From the NCBI GenBank assembly GCA_949152475.1, contig OX424570.1, forward strand, positions 17,914,694 through 17,978,693: DNA of 64,000 nt. The letters are read 5' to 3'. The notes under the pieces were generated by a model, which saw only the letters and a program-made list of their open reading frames with translations, was not told the DNA's origin and searched no databases. Numbering within the stretch: position 1 is the first letter of the stretch; every line of letters starts with the position of its first letter. Both the position numbers and the translations under genes were made by a program. Positions 57,618 to 64,000 of the stretch are shown here, in pieces. Origin of the DNA: Terebella lapidaria. Taxonomy: Eukaryota; Annelida; Polychaeta; Terebellida; Terebellidae.

Positions 57618-59249
57618 TTAAAGTAAAGTGCAAATATAATGTTGAGTTATATGAAAGATCTCATTAATCTGCTGAGCAAAATGGTTTTTTCGGTATATCA
57701 ATATCACTATCCGTTCAAAAGTTACAGCCATTTGAAACTGCCATTCCGGCACTACATTACAGAAGCCACTTTTTAGCCACTCATTAATATGCAAATTAGA
57801 TGCTAATGAGTATTCATGACGTCATGAGGGGAACAAATTTTGATTAGAATATCTTAGGACAAGATATAAAAGGACATCTTATTGAAGGTTCTGAAAATCT
57901 GACCAGTGCATATAATTATGTTCCATACATAGTCAATATCCACACAAACTGTACTGTTGCTATGGTTACCAATCATTCTCTAGAGCCGAAGTTACCCATG
58001 GTTGCCATGGCCGTTAACTGCCAAGTCAACCTATCCACAGACTTCCTGTCGATTATTTATGAATTAAATGAATATAGAGCTCAAGTTGGCACCATTTTCA
58101 TTTGTGCATACCCTGTTCTAAGTGAGTTTCTGGCCCTAGCAACCATGGTTGCTATGGGCCGTACCTGGTCACTGGTTGCCTTGACAACAACAGAAAAAGT
58201 TAAAACACTGATTATTCATACTGAAAACTGTATGGAATAAGTATTGATGAATAATCATAACATTAAATGGATGAATGTAAGTATCAATCTATTACCACCA
58301 ATACAATCAGATTTTGATGATGCCAATAAGAAACGTAAAGAACAACATTTTGCAATAGAAACAAAGCCCAACCAAATAGTTTATCCAAAGACACACTGGC
58401 GTCATCAGGGGCAGACAGTGTGTTAAATGTAGTTGTTTCTACTGTACACCTGATGGAATTAGTATACAACTGCCCAACAACCTATGAAAATAATTTAGAA
58501 ATCCGAAACTAACCCCATGGAATAGATACATGACAAGTACAAAAGTACCCAATCACAAGCCAGAAGGCTACTGAGTTGATGGTATCCTCGGGGACAGATT
58601 TAACGTCCGCCAGCAGTGACACCGACTCAGTGGTATGAATGTAAGTATCAATCTATTACCACCAATACAATCAGATTTTGATGATGCCAATAAGAAACGT
58701 AAAGAACAACATTTTGCAATAGAAACAAAGCCCAACCAAATAGTTTATCCAAAGACACACTGGCGTCATCAGGGGCAGACAGTGTGTTAAATGTAGTTGT
58801 TTCTACTGTACACCTGATGGAATTAGTATACAACTGCCCAACAACCTATGAAAATAATTTAGAAATCCGAAACTAACCCCATGGAATAGATACATGACAA
58901 GTACAAAAGTACCCAATCACAAGCCAGAAGGCTACTGAGTTGATGGTATCCTCGGGGACAGATTTAACGTCCGCCAGCAGTGACACCGACTCAGTGGTAT
59001 GAATGTAAGTAATATCACATATCAAAGTACCTAATTAAAACAGCTTCCCCGGATGATGTAATGAATATCTCATTTGCATACTAATTAGCTAAATTGTTTT
59101 GAAAAAGCAAATTTGCCGATTTCAGTCTTTAAAGTGCTGTAACTTTTGAACGGATTGTGATATTTACATGCCGTAAAAGCCATTTTGCACAGATCAATGA
59201 GATCTTTCATATAAGTCCACATCATATTTGCACTTCACTAGTATTTTAA
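57618..59249. repeat. Inverted ~105-bp arms bordered by TTAA
   Basis: 57628-57735 and 59130-59239 are inverse complements (AAGTGCAAATATRATG, TATATGAAAGATCTCATT, ATCCGTTCAAAAGTTACAGC-like). TTAA stands just outside each (57618-57621, 59246-59249), but the terminal bases differ (AGTAAAGTG versus AATACTAGTGAAGTG). It may be a TTAA-type MITE nested in the 2.7-kb element and itself interrupted by the 364-bp dimer. Confidence 0.5.
58268..58995 (-). repeat. Perfect or near-perfect tandem dimer of the 364-bp repeat
   Basis: Units start near 58268 and 58632 and appear base-for-base identical over most of their length. The junction sequence GTGGTATGAATGTAAGTATC occurs at the end of the first unit. Identical units imply a very recent duplication. 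A 61-codon frame inside occurs twice and is not considered a gene. Confidence 0.85.
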
Positions 59250-59357
59250 CTCAGCAGGCCAGTGACCAGCAGACCAGCGACCATTGACCAGCGTTTTATA
59301 CATAACCGACTATGAGATTGGACAACGGACTCTGTTTTGTTCTCTCGGAATACTTAA

Positions 59358-60239
59358 AGCCTAACTAGAGTGAAAAAATAACTTTTTTAGTTTAGTGTCA
59401 ATATCAAAGACGGAAGTCTGGGGATCATTTCTGTTTTTACGAAAATTAAATATCTTGAATAGTCACTAATTTACGGAGGTTTGTTTATGACATGTCCTAT
59501 TGACCTTTCGATGTCATTTGCAAATATGCAAATGAGCAATGATGACGTCATGAGTCACTGAAAGATAATGAGCTCATTGAAACCAGTACTGCACAATATT
59601 GAAGAGCATAAAAATAATTTTTGTTCCACAAAATGACTCCATACAGAAAATATTCAAATTTTGAGAAAATTTTGTTGTTGTCATGGCAACCAGGGCCGGA
59701 ATATGGCCCATAGCAACCACGTTGCTATGGAGATTTTGTTGCTAATCACTGATGATTCCACATTATTAGGACCTCAACTTTTGTTACATTATGATCCTTT
59801 GTGAAAATGTTAAAAGAAAGTAGCACTTTCACATGTCCTAACAGTTCAATTGTCCATAGCAACCCACCCAACAACTGGTTGCTAAGGGACGCTAGCTCTG
59901 ATTGTGTAGCCTTGACAACTGCTGGCATAACAAGAGACTGACTATGCATTACCACAAAACATATCAGTCTCTATAGGAACCTTTATCTACATTATAACCC
60001 TTGCATAAATGAGGTTTAGATAGCTAATTATAGTACTTGACTCATATGACGTCATGAATATCTAATTATAATAATTAATGAGGTCCTGCAAATTGCTGAT
60101 AGATTGGAAAAAAGTAATTCACGAAAATTTAAATATCTCAGGGTGTGATTGAGATTTTCAAGTTCTGTAAAAACCAAAATGATCAGGGAAACCATCTCCA
60201 CGGTATAAGAACATAAAAATGATACACTCTAGTTAGACT
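59358..60239. mobile_element. 882-bp TTAA-target MITE
   Basis: The ends are AGCCTAACTAGAGTG (59358-59372) and, inverted, AGTCTAACTAGAGTG (60239-60225), matching 14 of 15. TTAA flanks both sides (59354-59357 and 60240-60243). The intact tail at 17390 reads ACTTAATACTGGG with a single TTAA, so the insertion and its 4-bp duplication are directly visible. It encodes nothing. Inside is GTTGTCATGGCAAC (59677-59690), an RFX X-box-like dyad. TTAA targeting fits piggyBac or Kolobok mobilisation. Confidence 0.85.
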
Positions 60240-60269
60240 TTAATACTGGGCATTGATTCTACGTCTTTT

Positions 60270-62030
60270 ACCAAAAGGTTTTAGCATTCCCCACAGCGCA
60301 GGCGAGTTTGTTGTTGATCCATCAAAACAGAACGAACGAATGTTTTCATGGTAACGATTTATTCATACTCGCTTTCACACGCATCCTAAACATAATACAC
60401 AGCACAGAAGAATGTACAAAATTACAACAACCGATACCAACTATCACTATTTATGTGTATACAAGAGTAAAATAACAACATTTTTATGTACAAATCACCA
60501 ACAAAATGAATGAATTCATCACTGAAGTATGCAAGATGATCTCGATACAATGACGCACATAGGCGGAAGTCTTAAATTCTCTTGAATTTGTCAAACGACG
60601 GTTTTCGTGCAACTTTCGTGCAACCACATCCAAACAGGAACAACCAACATATATTTCATCACAAATAAAATATTACACCAGGCAATATTATATGTAATAA
60701 GAATATAATTGTTTTCTCGGTACTGACGAAAATAATGTTGTGCTAGATGATAACAATGATCACCACCTGATATCGCACTCGTTTGTGCAACTTTTGTTTT
60801 CTATTTTCGTTGATCACTAGTAGGCCTTAATTTAGAAAATAGTGTGATCCTACCCGAATGGCAATACTTCCTCATATACATATCAAGGTAGTTCTTAAAT
60901 GAACCTCGGATGAAAACATTCGTGTATAATACTGCACTGATTTCGAGATATTGGTAATACAAATGTACAAAATGGCGGCGGACAGCAATCACTGTAATGT
61001 GCTACATTTCACAATATCGACTATAACAAAAAACATATTCATTTGCTTGACGTCAGTGTTGATTCGTGTTCAGCATATAGGGTTTATGAACAGTGTGTAG
61101 CCATGGAACAAACACAAGTTAGCAGCGCGCTTCGTTCGTGATTATACAAATCAGCACGAATTAATACATTCGAAATAATACATACATTTAACCATCCTTC
61201 TTTCATTTACACGGACATCAGCTAGCATTATTTGTAGCTATATGTCAACACATTCTCCGAGGCGGCGATTGACTGCCTGACGTCACGGCTATAGGTTTAC
61301 TAGTTGCACTCATGCCCATAGCATGTATCAGTGCCCGATCGATTACATTATCCTCGTTATTCTGATAGCAGATGCCCCAGATCAGCCTCGCTAAGTACTG
61401 TATATAACTGTTAACACTTGGGTAGGGAACCCCCTTCCACAACTAACGCCCTGTTTTGCCCAACAACTACGAAAACATAACAGTTCAATAAACGATCGAT
61501 ATTCACACATACACAAATATACGTCATATTTTTCAGAGCTTTGAATCGCAACTAGCCTGTTCTACACCATACAGTAACATCTGATGTGGCTTTTGTTCAT
61601 TGAACAAGATTACTTTCCATTTCAGATATGGAGTCTTGAAACACAAAAAATGAATTTTTATTATTAAAATATGAAAAGACATAACCCCTCTTCAAATTTG
61701 ACACAGTCGAAACTTTCTATGAACGTTTCATCATTGATATGATATGGACACCAGGCATATTATATGTTGGCCAATACGTGTAGTGTATTGCAATGGTGAA
61801 TGAAATTGAATATATTAAATCTCAATAAATTCACGAGTAGGACCAATATATTATATCTTAAGACTTAAAATCAAAATCGAACAGAGTGTTTACGGGGTCA
61901 AACTATAACACTGAAAATGGAAGGCCCGTCAAATTGGTCATACCTGAGAAAGGCCAATTAAAGTGGCTATACCTCTTCCACATCAAGCCACGAGCTGTAA
62001 AAAGGAAACTAAACTCCAAAATTATTATGC
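60270..62030. other. No gene seen; presumed 3' flank of the sulfotransferase gene
   Basis: AT-rich with short frames. AATAAA on the minus strand at 61662-61657 lies 372 bases beyond the sulfotransferase stop codon and could be its polyadenylation signal. Confidence 0.45.
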
Positions 62031-62033
62031 TCC

Positions 62034-63148
62034 TCACGCAAATTTTCCATCTTTCGTGGGATCGTCACGCATAAGAGTCAAGTTATAGAAGGGCCACTGA
62101 TACTCAAATAGGTACATGTCCAATGAGAAATCATCATAGAGTCGCAACATTTCCCACTCGGTCACGTTCTTATAGTTGTGAGACATATGCTGCTGAAGCT
62201 CAGGTTCCTCCCGCATCTCCATGTCGTCCGCCGTGGCGTTATGGCTAGCTGCGGTCTCACCCTCCACTGCTTTGATGATGTGGGTCACATCTCGATCATA
62301 GGTGTCTGTCTTCCCAATGTAGTCCCAATTCATGTCACACACGTGACACATGTCGTAGTAGATCATGAAGTCGGAGATGGTGCCCTTCTTCTTGAGGACG
62401 AAGTTCATGTACTCGTGGAAGTAGACGGGGGAGTCTGTGACTTCTTTCCATTTAGCTTGAGGTCTGGACATTCGGATGATAGCCCGACCGAGCGTTGTGC
62501 CGATTTCGTCGGATCGATTCGTGAACTTCTGGTCGAAGACAGCGAGTAGTCGCTCGTATGGGTGATCTGGGAACATGATCTTAACGTAGTGCTGCATCAT
62601 GTAGTCCACTTGTTCCTGGGTGTAATTGTGTCCAAATTCCAAATCATGAGCTGTAACTGGACCAGTCCCATTGCCTCCACCCGCACCTCCTTCACCAGTT
62701 GCCGCTCCACCTCCTGCAGCCGACGACTCGCTTTTGGCTAGATCCTGGAGGAATGCTGGTGGTGGTGCCTCTTCCATCGAACCTAGGTAGCTTTCAGACT
62801 TCTGGTTGACGCGCAGTGAACTTTGAGCTACCCACGACAGTGCACGCTTGTAGTTGTTCGTCTTTGCAGCGCCTTGGTATGGACAGTGTATCACTTTGTG
62901 GACGTGGTCGACGGCCATGTACTTGAAGAGTACATCTGGAGGTGGGAAATCAACATCGGCGTGCTCTCGAATCTCGTGGCAGATCTGCACCTGGTTGTGC
63001 TTTCGGGCAGCTTGAAGAACTTCCCAGTCATGGATCTCCTGTTCCTCTGGAGTCTCAGGACGAGGGGGTATTTGCGCGGCGAGGTCTGGGTGGGGTTCTA
63101 CTGGGCCCGGAGCCACGGCTGGGACATCAGGGGGCGACGGTGGGGCCA
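62034..63148 (-). CDS. Divergent carbohydrate sulfotransferase (HNK-1/CHST8-14 type), terminal exon
   Basis: The exon starts after the acceptor CTCTTCTAG at 63148 (phase-1 intron) and runs open to TGA at 62034, giving about 371 residues. Upstream exons with the membrane anchor are outside the window or unrecognised. Order: a proline-rich stem; then a block in the place of the 5'-PSB motif (Q-G-A-A-K-T-N-N-Y-K-R-A-L); a glycine/alanine-rich insert; Y-V-K-I-M-F-P-D-H-P-Y-E-R-L-L-A-V-F in the place of the 3'-PSB motif; V-Y-F-H-E-Y-M-N-F-V-L; C-H-V-C; and W-D-Y-I-G-K-T-D-T. The family moves sulfate from PAPS to sugars in the Golgi. Here the usual P-K-x-G/A-C/S of the first motif and the R ... S of the second are replaced, so catalysis may be lost or altered. 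The family is secure; activity is doubtful. Confidence 0.78.
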
Positions 63149-63261
63149 CTAGAAGAGAGTACGGTAAATTGGTCAGAACGAGAAACAAGGATTATGATAA
63201 TCGGGTGTGTGGTGACGAATGCATATTAACTAATGAAAAAGGTGTGCGAAACTATGTAGAT

Positions 63262-63720
63262 GTAAATATATTTGTGTGCAAGTATCAAACTATTACTACC
63301 AACACAACCAGATTTTGATGATGACAATAAAAACATACACCATATTGGAATAGAAAAATAGCTCGCCCAAATATTTTATACAAAGCCTCACTCACAGGTC
63401 ATCAGGGGCAGGCAGTGTGTATAATGTAGTTGTTATAATGTACACCTGATGGAATTAGAATTCAATTGTCCAACAAAAATATTTTATAAATCCGGAACAA
63501 ACCCTATTGACTAGGTGCATGACAAGAACAAACCCAACCACAAGCCAAAAGACTACTGAGTTTATCGTACAACGCCTAATGGTACCTATTCCACACGTTT
63601 CAGGATTGCTTTGATAAGTCAGTGGGCAGTTGTGCACTGACTTAATCTGGAGTAAATTGGAAACAATCTTATTCGGACACTGTCTGCCCCTGATGACGTC
63701 TGCCACAGTGTGGCTTCAGA
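63262..63720 (-). repeat. 364-bp dispersed repeat, diverged copy
   Basis: CAGATTTTGATGATGACAATAA, GTCATCAGGGGCAGGCAGTGTG and GTACACCTGATGGAATTAG match the 58.3-kb units. The inverse segment CACTGTCTGCCCCTGATGACG recurs at 63679, so the copy carries partial inverted ends. Confidence 0.7.
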
Positions 63721-64000
63721 TATCTTTCTTCGATTTCATTCCGGAAGTGTTTAGACTTTGGAATGGTATCACCAAACTCCTATCGTACTAGCGGTTTGCA
63801 ACAAGCGCATACATAAACTATATATTTTGTACTTTTTAGTGACAAGTAATTTAATTGTATAATTACATAGGTTTATCGGAGAAACTAAATGTCACAAACA
63901 GCTCTGGTGCCCTTTCATTTTCTTTCGGAATATCTCTGCTATATATTATCATTAAAAGGTAGATCGATAGCCCTAAAATATATATTAAATCGAGTTGACA

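Larger units (their letters stand above)
56599..59307. mobile_element. 2.7-kb TIR element with 8-bp target duplication
   Basis: The left end starts GGTTATCTATAAAACGCTGG and the right end, inverted, starts GGTTATGTATAAAACGCTGG. Both continue with GCTGGTC repeats. ACTATGAG lies immediately outside on the left (56591-56598) and one base outside on the right (59309-59316). The undisturbed tail at 17336-17345 has this 8-mer once. The interior has no transposase; it holds a tandem 364-bp dimer and an inverted-repeat pair flanked by TTAA. The target length of 8-9 bp would fit Merlin, hAT or P-type elements; I cannot choose between them. Confidence 0.75.

Noticed and set aside
63149-63188. N-terminal extension of the sulfotransferase frame beyond 63148
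   Set aside because: A strong acceptor (CTCTTCTAG) precedes 63148, so the extra residues are intronic.

Overview
This window looks like nuclear DNA of a metazoan, probably a marine invertebrate. A lophotrochozoan such as a mollusc is my guess and is not proven. The reasons are AT-rich sequence, genes split by GT-AG introns, many decayed transposable elements, satellite arrays, and animal families (PAN/discoidin-like secreted proteins, a carbohydrate sulfotransferase, a P2X7-type ballast domain, a THAP finger). There is no bacterial operon structure, and I saw no rRNA, tRNA or CRISPR array.

Layout. 0-24 kb is mostly repeats: a possible lipoxygenase-like fragment (1-504), degenerate tandem repeats, two opposed copies of one non-autonomous element (1431-2455 and 12172-13847), a wrecked Ty3/Gypsy element (3840-5690, -), a GC-rich patch with a zinc-finger reading frame (9033-9431), a hAT-like relic, a Penelope-like reverse transcriptase relic (16510-17219), and a satellite array with an 1142-bp higher-order unit (21105-23775).

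24.1-32.9 kb is the centre of the window. An 8782-bp element (24112-32893) has TTAA on both sides and 12-bp perfect terminal inverted repeats. It carries two convergent genes that look intact. On + is a two-exon gene for a stand-alone P2X7 C-terminal (ballast-type, zinc-cluster) domain. On - is a multi-exon transposase with a D-x2-H signature, preceded by a THAP exon. A 19-bp promoter-proximal motif occurs upstream of both start codons at nearly the same distance (44 and 45 bases). A 54-bp minisatellite lies between the genes. I read this as a Kolobok-like DNA transposon carrying a ballast-domain passenger gene.

33-39 kb holds an irregular cluster of a 9-bp motif (AGAYGTAAC, 14 sites in 1.9 kb) and a second, oppositely oriented array of the 21-kb satellite. 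39-53 kb holds three paralogous three-exon genes on - for secreted PAN plus discoidin-like proteins, with LINE and Penelope-like relics between them.

55-60 kb is a nested pile. A second Penelope-like relic has its 3' flank split by a 2.7-kb TIR element (8-bp target duplication) and then by an 882-bp TTAA element. The uninterrupted paralogue at 17.3 kb supplies the empty site for both insertions. 62.0-63.1 kb is the large terminal exon of a divergent carbohydrate sulfotransferase on -, whose PAPS-binding motifs are altered. All family names rest on reading motifs by eye; no database search was run.
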